From: DATHRK01 sp035513295
Lineage (GTDB): Bacteria > Gemmatimonadota > Gemmatimonadetes > Longimicrobiales > RSA9
Direction: 5' to 3'
Assembly (NCBI GenBank): GCA_035513295.1
Contig: DATKCH010000016.1
Location: forward strand, 1 to 17,414
DNA: 17,414 nt
The position numbers and the translations under genes were made by a program. Of the stretch, positions 1-7,342 are shown one piece after another (position 1 is the first letter of the stretch; each line of letters begins with the position of its first letter). The notes beneath the pieces are model-generated. The model saw only the letters and a list, made by a program, of their open reading frames with translations, made no database searches and was not told the origin of the DNA.

Positions 1-109
1 CGACGCGGCCCTCGCCATCGTGACGGCCCGCCGGAGTCGGGCGCGGACGGCGGCCCCGGCGCTTCCCATGAGCTGCGACAAGGGAATAGAGGCAACTACA
101 GGAGCGCAC

Positions 110-997
110 ATGTCGAGAACAACCGCCGCGGCCGTCGTCGCGGCGCTCATCCTCCAGCTGGGCGGCGCGGTCGACGCCGACGCCCAGATCCGGGCCAGCG
201 AGCGAGCGGTGGTCGCGCAGACCGCCGATGGCACCACCGTCACCCTCGAGTATTCGCGCCCGTCGGCGCGGGGTCGGACGCTGTTCGGCGAACTCGTGCC
301 CTGGGGGGTCGTGTGGACGCCCGGGGCCAACTGGGCCACGACCTTCGAGGTGGACAGGGACATCCGCGTCAACGGGACCGAGGTGCCCGCGGGCAAGTAC
401 TCGGTGTGGGCGATCCCGCGGGAGGACGCGTGGTCCATCCTCCTCAACTCCGATCCGGAAATCTTCCACTTCCAGAAGCCCGATTCCGCGACTGCCTCCG
501 TCGCGTTCTCCGTCGCGCCCGAAACCCGCGAGCACGTCGAGATGCTCACGTGGGACTTTCCGGTGGTGCGGGGCGACGCCATGGTGATGCGCCTGCAGTG
601 GGGCACGGCGTCGCTGTCCATGGACGTCTCCGTGCCCCCCACCGTGCCGGAAATGACCGCCGAGGAGCGCGCGACCTACGTGGGCACGTACGAGCTGGCG
701 ATCGGTCCGGGGCTACCCTGGCCCGAGCAGGTGGCGCCCTTCGAGGTGTTCGAGACGAACGGCAAGCTTCGAGGCCGGCTGCCGTTCGGAATCCATCCGC
801 AGGACGAGCTCGAGTTCGATCTGGTCCCGTCGGGCACGCACCGTTTCGGGCCGGGGCTGTACCGCGACGGGCAGTTCTTCGCGGTGGAGCCGGGCGTGGG
901 GTTCGAATTCACTGTGGACGGTGAGCGCGCGTCCGCCGTGATCATGCGAGGCGGGGAGGGTTCCGTGTTCGGATCGGGGGAGCGCGTGGAGGGCTAG
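110..997 (+). CDS. Exported DUF2911 domain protein
   Basis: A 295-residue protein of unknown biochemical role. Residues 1-25 form a signal peptide (hydrophobic AAAVVAALILQLGGA, then a likely cut after ADA), so it should be exported. Residues ~32-176 match the DUF2911 family: an SRPSARGRTLFG stretch near the start, VPWGVVWTPGANWAT, PAGKYSVWAIP, and a closing beta-rich LTWDFP region. Residues ~185-295 form a second beta-rich domain beginning YVGTYEL, similar to the tail domain seen in some exported hydrolases (DUF3471-like; weaker call). The frame is open back to the window edge, but the ATG at 110 is preferred because AGGAG lies 5 bases upstream and the signal peptide begins there. It stands alone and converges on the next operon. 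Family membership is confident; function is unknown. Confidence 0.88.
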   Translation: MSRTTAAAVVAALILQLGGAVDADAQIRASERAVVAQTADGTTVTLEYSRPSARGRTLFGELVPWGVVWTPGANWATTFEVDRDIRVNGTEVPAGKYSVWAIPREDAWSILLNSDPEIFHFQKPDSATASVAFSVAPETREHVEMLTWDFPVVRGDAMVMRLQWGTASLSMDVSVPPTVPEMTAEERATYVGTYELAIGPGLPWPEQVAPFEVFETNGKLRGRLPFGIHPQDELEFDLVPSGTHRFGPGLYRDGQFFAVEPGVGFEFTVDGERASAVIMRGGEGSVFGSGERVEG

Positions 998-1021
998 CGT
1001 ACCGTCGGTCGTTCGCGTCGA

Positions 1022-1056
1022 CGCGCCCCCGGCGGACGATGGACGCCGGGGGCGCG
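1022..1056. terminator. Strong bidirectional hairpin between convergent genes
   Basis: A perfect 13-base inverted repeat: CGCGCCCCCGGCG (1022-1034) pairs with CGCCGGGGGCGCG (1044-1056) around a 9-base loop. It lies between the stop of the DUF2911 gene and the stop of the convergent small-protein gene. No U-tract follows, as is common in G+C-rich genomes, so termination is inferred from position and stem strength. Confidence 0.6.
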
Positions 1057-1069
1057 CTCGTTCCGGTCT

Positions 1070-1366
1070 CTATCGGTCGGAATCGGCCGGCGCCCGGGTG
1101 TCGGGCTCCCCGTCCTCCGGCAGAGGATCGGGAGGCGCCTTGCCGGGGCGCACAGACGGCGGGTCGCTGGCCGGAAAGCTGTCGGCGAGCGCTTCATCCA
1201 GGAGCTCCTCCTCGTGCTCCCGCTCCCGCTCCCGCTCGCCCCTCGGGGCGGGCTCGTCGTTCCGCTCGTCCCCGGTCCGGCCCGCGCCCCCTTCGCCGCC
1301 CTCCGGCGCATCGCGGGAGCGCCCGTCGCGGGAATGCCGGCCGCTCTCCACCGTCGCCCCGGTCAC
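1070..1366 (-). CDS. Small acidic protein with conserved SFPASDPPS motif
   Basis: A 98-residue, highly charged, probably disordered soluble protein. The middle holds a run of alternating Arg and Glu (from a CTCCCG/CGGGAG repeat in the DNA), followed by EELLDEALADSFPASDPPSV (about residues 53-72). The core DEAL..SFPASDPPS is a motif known from many short bacterial proteins of unknown function. This motif is why this frame was chosen over the competing Arg/Pro-rich frames here. It starts with GTG at 1366, overlapping the upstream membrane-protein stop as GTGA, and GGAGG lies 8 bases upstream of the start. It is the last gene of a three-gene operon. No signal peptide or membrane segment is visible. 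Function is unknown. Confidence 0.75.
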   Translation of the reverse strand: MTGATVESGRHSRDGRSRDAPEGGEGGAGRTGDERNDEPAPRGEREREREHEEELLDEALADSFPASDPPSVRPGKAPPDPLPEDGEPDTRAPADSDR

Positions 1367-1809
1367 GGCGCCCCTCCGTCGGTCAGGTCGTCGACCGTGG
1401 TGCCGGGACCGACCGGCGCCACCTCAAGCCCACTCCGGCGCAACTCGATGCGCCGCAGTTGCGTGAGCTGCCAGAGCATGACGCGGCTCGCCCGGATGTC
1501 GTGGTTGGTCTCGAGGATGAGCTTGGCGATGTCACCGCCGCCCCACAGGAGCCCCGCGATGACGAGGAGCTGCGCCACTTCGAGCAGGAGAACGGGCAGC
1601 GCCTCGAGCCCGTCCGTCCGCACCCCTAGGACGACTTCGGCCACCATGAGCAGGAAGACCAGCACCCCGAGGATCTTGAAGAGGACGCCGACATAGGCCA
1701 GGCTGGCGTGCGGCTCGAGGATCGCCGGGGGGGCATCGTCGACGGGTTTCATGCTGCCCTCCGTGGTGTCGGGGTCGTGCTTGCTCGCGTTGTCGATGCG
1801 GGTGTTCAC
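1363..1809 (-). CDS. Small two-helix inner-membrane protein, unknown function
   Basis: A protein of up to 148 residues with two hydrophobic segments, about residues 39-60 (YVGVLFKILGVLVFLLMVAEVV) and 71-88 (LPVLLLEVAQLLVIAGLL). These are separated by a short loop and followed by a charged C-terminal part (ETNHDIRASRVMLWQLTQLRRIELRR begins near residue 99). I do not recognise a named family. Two starts are possible. The GTG at 1809 overlaps the transglycosylase stop as GTGA with GGAG 5 bases upstream. An ATG at 1752 has a better GGAGG 5 bases upstream and would give 129 residues; the extra 19 residues are polar and low in information. Middle gene of a tightly coupled operon with an envelope lytic enzyme upstream, so a cell-envelope role is possible but inferred. 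Confidence 0.8.
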   Translation of the reverse strand: MNTRIDNASKHDPDTTEGSMKPVDDAPPAILEPHASLAYVGVLFKILGVLVFLLMVAEVVLGVRTDGLEALPVLLLEVAQLLVIAGLLWGGGDIAKLILETNHDIRASRVMLWQLTQLRRIELRRSGLEVAPVGPGTTVDDLTDGGAP

Positions 1810-3398
1810 GGGCTCTCCACTCCGCGGTAGCGGTCATAACGGGTCAGAATCCTGCTGACGTACTGCACAGGCTCCCGCCCGCGCACGTAGCCGAACCGCA
1901 CCACGTCGTCCCGATAGACGGACGGCTTTGACTTCTGCAGCAGCCAGTAGGCGACGTCGTCCCAATCCTCGGGATCGTCGCCGTACTTCTCCGCCAGTCG
2001 CTGCGCATCTAGCACGTGGCCCCGGCCGGCGTTGTAGGACGCGAGGATGAACTTCAAGCGCTGTTCCGGATCCTCGATCTCGCGCGCCCACAGGCCGGAC
2101 AGCCAGGCCAGGTAGCGCGCGCCGCCGCCCACGTTCTGCTCCGGATCGGCGGGATTGCGGACGCCGAGCTCCCGGGCCGTCCTCGGCATCAGCTGGAGCA
2201 GGCCCTCGGCCCCCATCCAGGAGCGCGCGTTCGGGTCGAAACGGCTCTCCTGGGCGACCTGAGCGGCCAGGAGCCGCCAGTCCCAACCGATCCCGGCGGC
2301 CTCCCTGATGAACAGGCTGTCATACAGGGAAATTCGTCCGCTGGGGCCGCTGAAGAGCTCGTCCCCGGTGCGCTCGCGATACGCCTCACGGTCGACGAAG
2401 TATTTCCGATACAGAATCCGCCGCAGGGTGTCCGTCGCGGAACCGGCGAGCCAGCGGTCCAGTTCCGCGAGGAGCGCCGGCGAGTTCTCGCGCACCGCGA
2501 ACACGACCGGCTGCGGAGGGCCCACGACGGGGATCGCCACGATATTGGCGAATCGGGCCTTGGACAGCTCGGCGAGATTGTCCGACGCCACGGTCAGGCG
2601 GATGTTGCCGCGCGCGACGCCCTCGATCAGCGGCTCGACGCGCTCGGTCACGTCGACTTCGACGAGCTCGATGGTCTCTCCCAGTGAGTCGGAGAGTTCC
2701 ACGATCCGGTCGATGTAGTCCGACCCCGCCGGCATGTGGACCGCTTTGCCCGCCAGCTCGTCGGGCTTGCGGAGCAGGCGGGCCGTCAGCGTGACAGGTT
2801 CGGGTCGCTGCGTGCCGGGGGCCCCGAGGGCATCGGCCGAACCTCGCGGCGGTGCATGCGCGGTATCCTCCAACGGCGCCGCGGACCTCTGAATCACGAC
2901 GGGCGTGGCTCCGTACAGGGGACGCGACAGCCCCACCGCCTCTTCGTACTCCGGGGACGCGACCAACCGTGACGCGACGATATCGCCGGTCCCGCGATTC
3001 AGCTCGCGCAGGACGTCGCGCCGGTCCCGCAGCACTTCGGTATGGAGGAACAGGTCGTGCTCGCGCGCGAAGGCTTCCAGGAGCTCGAACTCGAACCCCA
3101 TCGGCTCCCCGCGATGGATGAAATAGCCGGTGGAGTTGAACGTGAGCAGCGCGGTCAGCGTGTCGGCGGCGACGATCTGGTCCCAGTCCCGCACGATCGG
3201 CGGGGGGAGGTCGTCGGTGATGCGGGCCGGTTCGGGCGCGGCGAGGCCCGTGGCGTCGGCGAGCGCGGCGTGCAGGTACTCCGTCCGGAATTGTGGTTCG
3301 CACCCGGCCACCAGGAGCCCACACTGCACGACGCCGACCTGTAGCCATCTCGTTTTTCCGTGCACCGGGCGCGCGCTCCTGGCGAGAGAATCGCCCAT
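1806..3398 (-). CDS. MltF-like membrane-bound lytic murein transglycosylase (lipoprotein)
   Basis: A 530-residue enzyme expected to cleave the MurNAc-GlcNAc bond of peptidoglycan, leaving 1,6-anhydro ends, anchored by a lipid. Residues ~18-33 form a lipoprotein signal ending in the lipobox LVAGC (Cys33). Residues ~80-340 resemble a family 3 solute-binding domain (STGYFIHRGEPMGFEFELLEAFA), and residues ~360-480 form the lysozyme-like SLT domain. The catalytic Glu is E384 in AAQVAQESRFDPNA, followed by MGAEGLLQLMPRTA and SYNAGRGHV. This two-domain order is that of MltF. A Pro/Ala/Gly-rich insertion sits at ~172-200 within the binding domain. The ATG at 3398 has no clear ribosome site; a GTG at 3365 (residue 12) with AGGAG 10 bases upstream is a good alternative and gives a more typical signal length. 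First gene of a three-gene operon. Confidence 0.9.
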   Translation of the reverse strand: MGDSLARSARPVHGKTRWLQVGVVQCGLLVAGCEPQFRTEYLHAALADATGLAAPEPARITDDLPPPIVRDWDQIVAADTLTALLTFNSTGYFIHRGEPMGFEFELLEAFAREHDLFLHTEVLRDRRDVLRELNRGTGDIVASRLVASPEYEEAVGLSRPLYGATPVVIQRSAAPLEDTAHAPPRGSADALGAPGTQRPEPVTLTARLLRKPDELAGKAVHMPAGSDYIDRIVELSDSLGETIELVEVDVTERVEPLIEGVARGNIRLTVASDNLAELSKARFANIVAIPVVGPPQPVVFAVRENSPALLAELDRWLAGSATDTLRRILYRKYFVDREAYRERTGDELFSGPSGRISLYDSLFIREAAGIGWDWRLLAAQVAQESRFDPNARSWMGAEGLLQLMPRTARELGVRNPADPEQNVGGGARYLAWLSGLWAREIEDPEQRLKFILASYNAGRGHVLDAQRLAEKYGDDPEDWDDVAYWLLQKSKPSVYRDDVVRFGYVRGREPVQYVSRILTRYDRYRGVESP

Positions 3399-3438
3399 TT
3401 CCCGCGCAGGTTGCGGGCCAGCGATGCCATCCGGGGTT

Positions 3439-3478
3439 CCAGCGCCCGTCCCGCGGTCCGCCGGGGGGGCGCGGCTGG
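3439..3478 (-). terminator. Possible hairpin between quinone-reductase-like gene and MltF-like gene
   Basis: GCGCCC (3442-3447) pairs with GGGCGC (3467-3472), and an overlapping outer CCAGC (3439-3443) can pair with GCTGG (3474-3478) in an alternative fold. It lies in the 87-base gap after the oxidoreductase stop and before the transglycosylase start on the same strand, so it could end or attenuate transcription. No U-tract is present. Weak call. Confidence 0.3.
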
Positions 3479-3485
3479 TGACGCG

Positions 3486-4466
3486 TCAGGGCAGGAGCAC
3501 CGTGGATCCTACCGTCTGTCGCGTCTCGAGGGATTCGTGCGCCGCCCGTGCCTCCTCGAGCCGGAACCGCTGGCCGATGAGCACCTCCAGCGTTCCATCG
3601 GACAGAGCGGTGAACAGTGCGTGGGCGCCACGACGCAGATCCTCCGGCGAGGCGACGTGGAGGCCGAGTGACGGCCGGGTCAGGTACACGCCCTTCTTCC
3701 TGAGCGACAGCAGGTTCACCGGCGGAACCGGCCCGGAAGCGTTTCCGAAGGACGCGAGCAGGCCGAACGGGGCGAGGCACGCCAGGGACGCCTCGAACGT
3801 GGACGCGCCGACGCCGTCGTACGCGACGTCCACGCCGCGTCCCGCGGTCAGCTCCGACACCCGTGAAGCGACGTCCTCGTCACGGTAGCGGATCACCGCG
3901 TCGCAGCCAGCCGCGAGTGCGCGCGCGGCCTTCTCGCGCGACCCGGCGGTGCCCAGGACGCGGGCTCCCAGCGCACGCGCCCACTGGCACAGGAGACTTC
4001 CCACGCCCCCGGCCGCCGCGTGCACCAGCAGCGTCTCGCCCGCCCGCACGCGATGCGTGCGGTGCAGGAGGTACCACGCGGTCAGGCCCTTCAGCATCGT
4101 CGCGGCGGCGATCTCGGCTTCGATCGAATCGGGCAGGCGCACGAGCCTGCCGGCGTCGATCAGGCGCGCGCCCGCGTAGGACCCCAGCGCATCGCCGTAG
4201 GCGACCCGGTCGCCCACCGCGAGGCCCTCCACGCCGGGGCCCACGGCTTCCACGATGCCCGCCCCTTCAGAGCCGATCGTCGCGGGCAGCTCGATCTCAT
4301 ACAGGCCGGAGCGGTGGTACGCGTCGATGAAGTTGAGGCCGATGGCCTCGTGCGTCATGCGGATTTGGCCGGGACCCGGGTCTCCGACCTCGATCGTCTC
4401 GACGGTCAGGGCTTCCGGACCACCTGGTTCGTGTACCCGCACCGCCTGCGTGCGCAGTAGCGCCAA
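3486..4466 (-). CDS. NAD(P)H:quinone oxidoreductase-like MDR protein
   Basis: A 326-residue cytosolic enzyme of the medium-chain dehydrogenase/reductase superfamily, quinone oxidoreductase branch, expected to use NADPH to reduce quinones or reactive carbonyls. The N-terminal catalytic domain carries GLNFIDAYHRSGLY (residues 43-56) and IGSEGAGIVEAVGPGV (64-79). The cofactor domain carries HAAAGGVGSLLCQWARALGA (149-168). NLLSLRKKGVYLTRPSL (251-267) is typical of this branch. The structural and catalytic zinc cysteines of alcohol dehydrogenases are absent, as expected. The start is TTG at 4466: GGAGG lies 6 bases upstream, and the protein aligns with family N-termini from there. Stands alone on the strand; a TATACT box lies ~45 bases upstream of the start. 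The exact substrate cannot be told from sequence. Confidence 0.92.
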   Translation of the reverse strand: MALLRTQAVRVHEPGGPEALTVETIEVGDPGPGQIRMTHEAIGLNFIDAYHRSGLYEIELPATIGSEGAGIVEAVGPGVEGLAVGDRVAYGDALGSYAGARLIDAGRLVRLPDSIEAEIAAATMLKGLTAWYLLHRTHRVRAGETLLVHAAAGGVGSLLCQWARALGARVLGTAGSREKAARALAAGCDAVIRYRDEDVASRVSELTAGRGVDVAYDGVGASTFEASLACLAPFGLLASFGNASGPVPPVNLLSLRKKGVYLTRPSLGLHVASPEDLRRGAHALFTALSDGTLEVLIGQRFRLEEARAAHESLETRQTVGSTVLLP

Positions 4467-4503
4467 TTCCTACCTCCGCTCGGGCCGTTCGACGCCGTTG
4501 GGG

Positions 4504-4539
4504 GGGCGGAAGTATACCCCGGAGGCGCCAAATCCGCGC
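4504..4539 (-). promoter_or_regulatory. Possible -10 element for the oxidoreductase gene
   Basis: On the minus strand TATACT (4516-4511) matches the bacterial -10 consensus at five of six positions. It would place a transcript start near 4504, giving a leader of about 38 bases before the TTG start. No convincing -35 hexamer is seen at the usual spacing, so this is a tentative half-promoter. Confidence 0.35.
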
Positions 4540-4563
4540 GGGGGAACGGTTTCGGGCCGGAAG

Positions 4564-4577
4564 CGTATGCAAATACG
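4564..4577. promoter_or_regulatory. Small palindrome in divergent intergenic region
   Basis: CGTAT (4564-4568) and ATACG (4573-4577) form an inverted repeat around GCAA. It sits in the 192-base space between the oxidoreductase gene (minus) and the 54-residue gene (plus), in a locally A+T-richer patch. It could be a regulator site; it is short enough to occur by chance. Confidence 0.25.
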
Positions 4578-4658
4578 TGGCGTCCCTCGATCGTCCCATC
4601 TCCGCACCGCGGCACTGCTCGGTACCGCAAAAAACTTCCCGAAACGAGGCGAGACGCG

Positions 4659-4823
4659 ATGGCGGTGAGCGAGGAGAAGCGCCCCGAGGACTACGCGCCG
4701 CGCGTAGACGGCGAGCCGCTACCGCTGGAGGCGCTGGAATCCGCGCTGCAGAAGCGAGCCGAGGCCCTCATGGACACCACCAAGGAAATGCGGCGCGCTG
4801 GTCTAGCGCACTCTCCTCCGTAG
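4659..4823 (+). CDS. Small hypothetical protein (54 residues)
   Basis: An uninterrupted ATG-to-TAG frame coding 54 residues, beginning MAVSEEKRPEDYAPRVDGEP and ending AGLAHSPP. It is acidic to neutral and looks helical over residues 21-47 (LPLEALESALQKRAEALMDT and following). Its composition (Glu, Ala, Leu, Lys rather than Arg/Pro/Gly) and third-position G/C preference are those of a real gene in this genome, not of a shadow frame. GAGG lies about 9 bases upstream of the ATG, a moderate ribosome site. No domain, signal peptide or membrane segment is recognised. It is convergent with the L,D-transpeptidase gene, and a hairpin separates the two stops. It could instead be the remnant of a longer gene that has lost its end. 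Confidence 0.45.
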   Translation: MAVSEEKRPEDYAPRVDGEPLPLEALESALQKRAEALMDTTKEMRRAGLAHSPP

Positions 4824-4826
4824 TCT

Positions 4827-4863
4827 CCGGCCGCCACGCTCCCCCGGCCCGGTTGCCGGCCGG
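4827..4863. terminator. Hairpin between convergent stops
   Basis: CCGGCCG (4827-4833) pairs with CGGCCGG (4857-4863). It lies just beyond the stop of the 54-residue gene and immediately beyond the stop of the convergent L,D-transpeptidase gene, where a bidirectional terminator would be expected. No U-tract; inferred from position and stem. Confidence 0.4.
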
Positions 4864-6234
4864 CTATCCCGGTCCCGCCCGCTCCACATCGCGAAAATCG
4901 ACCGGCGTGCCCGCCGCCACGAACTCGGCGGCCAGCCGCGCGTCCCAGTTGGTCAGGCGCACGCAGCCCGAGGACGTCACGAAGCCGATCGTCTCCGGGT
5001 CGCTCGTGCCGTGGATGCCGTAATGCTCCTTGGACAGCGCGATCCAGACGACGCCCACGGGGCTGTTCGGCCCGGGTGCCAGGCGCGCGGCGGGCTCGTC
5101 GGGGTCGACTCCCTCCAGCAGGGCGGGCTGGTAATGGAACCAGGGGTCGGGACTGACCGAGGTGACCCGGAGGCTTCCATCGGGCGAGGGGAAGTAGTCC
5201 GAGCCGAGCGTCGCGGGCAGGTGAAACAGGATGCGCCCCGCCGCGTCGTGCGCCTGCAGATATCTGCCTCGGTCGGAGATCACGAGCCGCGCCACGCGCC
5301 TGTCTCCGGCGGCGGGATCGGCCCGCGTCGAGGGGCCCGCAAAACGGCCGACCAGCGGCACGCGGATGGAGTCGCCCGCGGCCAGGTCGCCGAGAGCGCG
5401 TCCCCGATTCAACTGGCGCAGAAGCTCGGGCGTCGTGTGCGCGAGCTCGGCCAGCTTCTCCTCCAGCGACTCGTAGCAAAGGCAATCCAGGTCCGCCTTT
5501 TCGTAAACGTCATCGGGAAGCGCGACGAACGGACCCGCGACATCCTCGGCCGTGAGGATTCGCTCACCCACCAGCGCCGAAGGACGCCCGGCGGCCTGCC
5601 ACAGCCGATCCAGCGTTGCCGCGTCCAGCGTACCGGTCGCCGGCAGACTCTCCCGCCTCTGGAACCAGAACAGCGCGCGCTCGGCGTTGGCGTTCCAGCG
5701 GCCATCCACCACGCCGGGCGAGAACAGCGCGAGGTCCAGGAGCGCCTGCGCCCGAAGGGCGGAAGGACCCTCGGCTCTACCGCCGAGAGGCAGCGCGAGC
5801 CGTGGCGGCGAACCCGCGGCCGCCCGAGCGGCGGAGAGGGCGTCCGGAACCTCGCCGCCGGAAGCGGCCGCCGGGTCCGCGGGGCCGATGTCCTCGTACC
5901 GTTCCGAACCCGCCGGCTCCCCGGGGGCGCGGTCCCCGCCGGGTGCCGAATCCGGCACCGCCGAATCCGCGCCCGGCGCGCCGGAACCGGGCGCTCGCTC
6001 CCCGGCCCGAGCTCCGGTGTCCGGCGAGAGGATCGCGCGCCAGCTCGTGTCGCGCCGCGCCGCTTCGATTTCGTCCAGCGAAGGCGGCGGGGCGATGCGC
6101 CACATGGGAGCCGCATCGTCGGTGTCCGCCTCGAGGGCAATCTCGTCGGCCGCCTCCGGCTCGTCCTCCACGATGCGGCACGACGCCAGCGAACACGCGA
6201 GACCGAGAATCGGCAGCAGCAGGTACGTTCTCAT
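4864..6234 (-). CDS. L,D-transpeptidase (YkuD family) lipoprotein with peptidoglycan-binding domain
   Basis: A 456-residue envelope enzyme expected to form L,D cross-links in peptidoglycan or attach proteins to it. It begins MRTYLLLPILGLACSLASC, a lipoprotein signal with lipobox LASC (Cys19). Residues ~25-155 are a long acidic/Pro/Gly/Ala-rich linker. Residues ~161-217 form a peptidoglycan-binding_1-type domain (LALFSPGVVDGRWNANAERA). Residues ~247-295 resemble a LysM-type repeat. Residues ~315-450 are the YkuD catalytic domain with His408 in YGIHGT and Cys424 in FVTSSGCVRLTNWDA. The ATG at 6234 is chosen because GGAGG lies 10 bases upstream. An ATG at 6243, overlapping the previous stop as ATGA, has the same GGAGG only one base away. 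It follows the esterase lipoprotein gene directly, and the two are probably cotranscribed. Confidence 0.92.
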   Translation of the reverse strand: MRTYLLLPILGLACSLASCRIVEDEPEAADEIALEADTDDAAPMWRIAPPPSLDEIEAARRDTSWRAILSPDTGARAGERAPGSGAPGADSAVPDSAPGGDRAPGEPAGSERYEDIGPADPAAASGGEVPDALSAARAAAGSPPRLALPLGGRAEGPSALRAQALLDLALFSPGVVDGRWNANAERALFWFQRRESLPATGTLDAATLDRLWQAAGRPSALVGERILTAEDVAGPFVALPDDVYEKADLDCLCYESLEEKLAELAHTTPELLRQLNRGRALGDLAAGDSIRVPLVGRFAGPSTRADPAAGDRRVARLVISDRGRYLQAHDAAGRILFHLPATLGSDYFPSPDGSLRVTSVSPDPWFHYQPALLEGVDPDEPAARLAPGPNSPVGVVWIALSKEHYGIHGTSDPETIGFVTSSGCVRLTNWDARLAAEFVAAGTPVDFRDVERAGPG

Positions 6235-6239
6235 CGCAA

Positions 6240-7325
6240 TCATTCCTCCGGGCTCGTCCGCCGATGCGACAGCAGCCAGCGGTACAGGGTGGAATCGGCG
6301 TAGACCTCGTTGACGATGTCGTGATCATCCCCGTGGAGCGTGACGAGCGCGGCGTCGGCGCCGGCCGCCCGCAAAGCATCGACCATCCTCACGGCGTCGG
6401 CGTAGGAAGCGTCCTCGTCTCGGTCTCCGTGGTAGACGCGAATCGGCAGGCGACGCAGCGCCCGCACGGCCGAGGCCGACGGGGCCGGAGTCGTAGCCGC
6501 GACGGGCGCGGCGGCGGCGAACACCTCGGGGAGCGCGGTCGCCACCTGCCACACGCCTCCGGCGCCCATGCTGAAGCCCGTCACGTAGACGCGTTCCCGA
6601 TCGATGGGCAGCCCGGCGAGCAGCGTGTCCACGAGCTCGCCCAGGCGTTGGGTGTCCACCCAGCGCTGCCCGGATGGCAACTGGGGAGCGGCTACCACGA
6701 ACGGTACGTGCTGACCACGGTCCAGAAGCCAGGGCAGGCCGTAGCCGCGCACCAGATCAAGGTCTTCGCCCCGCAGCGAGCGGCCATGCAGGTAGAGGAG
6801 TAGGGGCCAGGATTCGCGCCGCGTGAAGGAAAGCGGGAGGTACAGCCAGTAGCGCTCCACCCTCCCGTTTCGGCTGTCGCCGCCCAGCCGGCGGGCCAGC
6901 AATACGCCGAGGGTGTCCGAGGCCAGCCCCGCGGCGGCGGGGTCGCCAGCCGGGCCCGGTCGCGCGGGCGTCGGGACGGCCCGTCCATCCGCCTGCGCCA
7001 GGTCCGAGCCGCGGGTCAGGGGTACGGCTCGGCCGGGGGTGCCCTGATGGGTCTCGAGCGGCGCGCCCCCGCGTAGCGTGTCGGGCGGAGGTGCCCCGGA
7101 GGGATACGATCCCGTTCGCGACCCGGCGGCGATCCCGTCGTGCGCGCGCGACCCGGCTTGGGCCTCGTCGCTCGCGCGCGACCCGGCTTCGACGGGCGAA
7201 TCCGTTTCGCGCGCACTGTCGTGCTCGGAATCACGCCAGGGAGCATCACAGGCTACCGCGAGGCAGGCGGCCAGAAGCGCCGGCAGCGCGCTCCGAATGC
7301 CGCCGACACCTCTGCGCCGGTACAC
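6240..7325 (-). CDS. Alpha/beta hydrolase lipoprotein (esterase/peptidase-like)
   Basis: A 361-residue protein. It starts with GTG at 7325, and the first 26 residues look like a lipoprotein signal (ALPALLAACLAVAC, Cys26). Residues ~27-135 are a low-complexity linker containing a decapeptide repeated three times with the core AGSR (residues 47, 57, 67). Residues ~155-350 are an alpha/beta hydrolase fold: WPLLLYLHGRSLRGED around the oxyanion region, nucleophile elbow GFSMG with Ser252, acid probably Asp301 or Asp303 in YHGDRDE, and His335 in GDDHDI. The pattern is that of esterase/PHB-depolymerase-like or predicted peptidase hydrolases; the substrate is unknown. No strong ribosome site precedes the GTG. 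It lies 17 bases after the basic repeat protein gene and runs into the L,D-transpeptidase gene, so a role at the cell envelope is likely by context. Confidence 0.85.
   Translation of the reverse strand: MYRRRGVGGIRSALPALLAACLAVACDAPWRDSEHDSARETDSPVEAGSRASDEAQAGSRAHDGIAAGSRTGSYPSGAPPPDTLRGGAPLETHQGTPGRAVPLTRGSDLAQADGRAVPTPARPGPAGDPAAAGLASDTLGVLLARRLGGDSRNGRVERYWLYLPLSFTRRESWPLLLYLHGRSLRGEDLDLVRGYGLPWLLDRGQHVPFVVAAPQLPSGQRWVDTQRLGELVDTLLAGLPIDRERVYVTGFSMGAGGVWQVATALPEVFAAAAPVAATTPAPSASAVRALRRLPIRVYHGDRDEDASYADAVRMVDALRAAGADAALVTLHGDDHDIVNEVYADSTLYRWLLSHRRTSPEE
7116..7187 (-). repeat. 30-base tandem repeat in the hydrolase linker
   Basis: The minus-strand unit beginning GCCGGGTCGCG occurs three times with a 30-base period, coding AGSR plus six variable residues. 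It lies in the disordered linker, so unit number may vary between strains without harming the enzyme. Confidence 0.65.
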
Positions 7326-7342
7326 TAGGTCTTCGTCCCCGC

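Noticed and set aside
1..109. Upstream partial gene at the left edge
   Set aside because: The frame shared with the DUF2911 gene is open to the edge, but there is no recognisable protein sequence. Another frame reaches a stop at 21-23, which is too little to call a gene end.
1210..1240. CTCCCG-type hexamer repeat as a possible regulatory or mobile repeat
   Set aside because: It lies inside the small acidic protein gene and simply codes its Arg-Glu run.
2386..3780. Minus-strand frame of 464 codons overlapping the MltF-like gene
   Set aside because: Arg/Pro/Gly-rich shadow in another frame. The MltF-like frame carries the SLT catalytic motif and lipobox.
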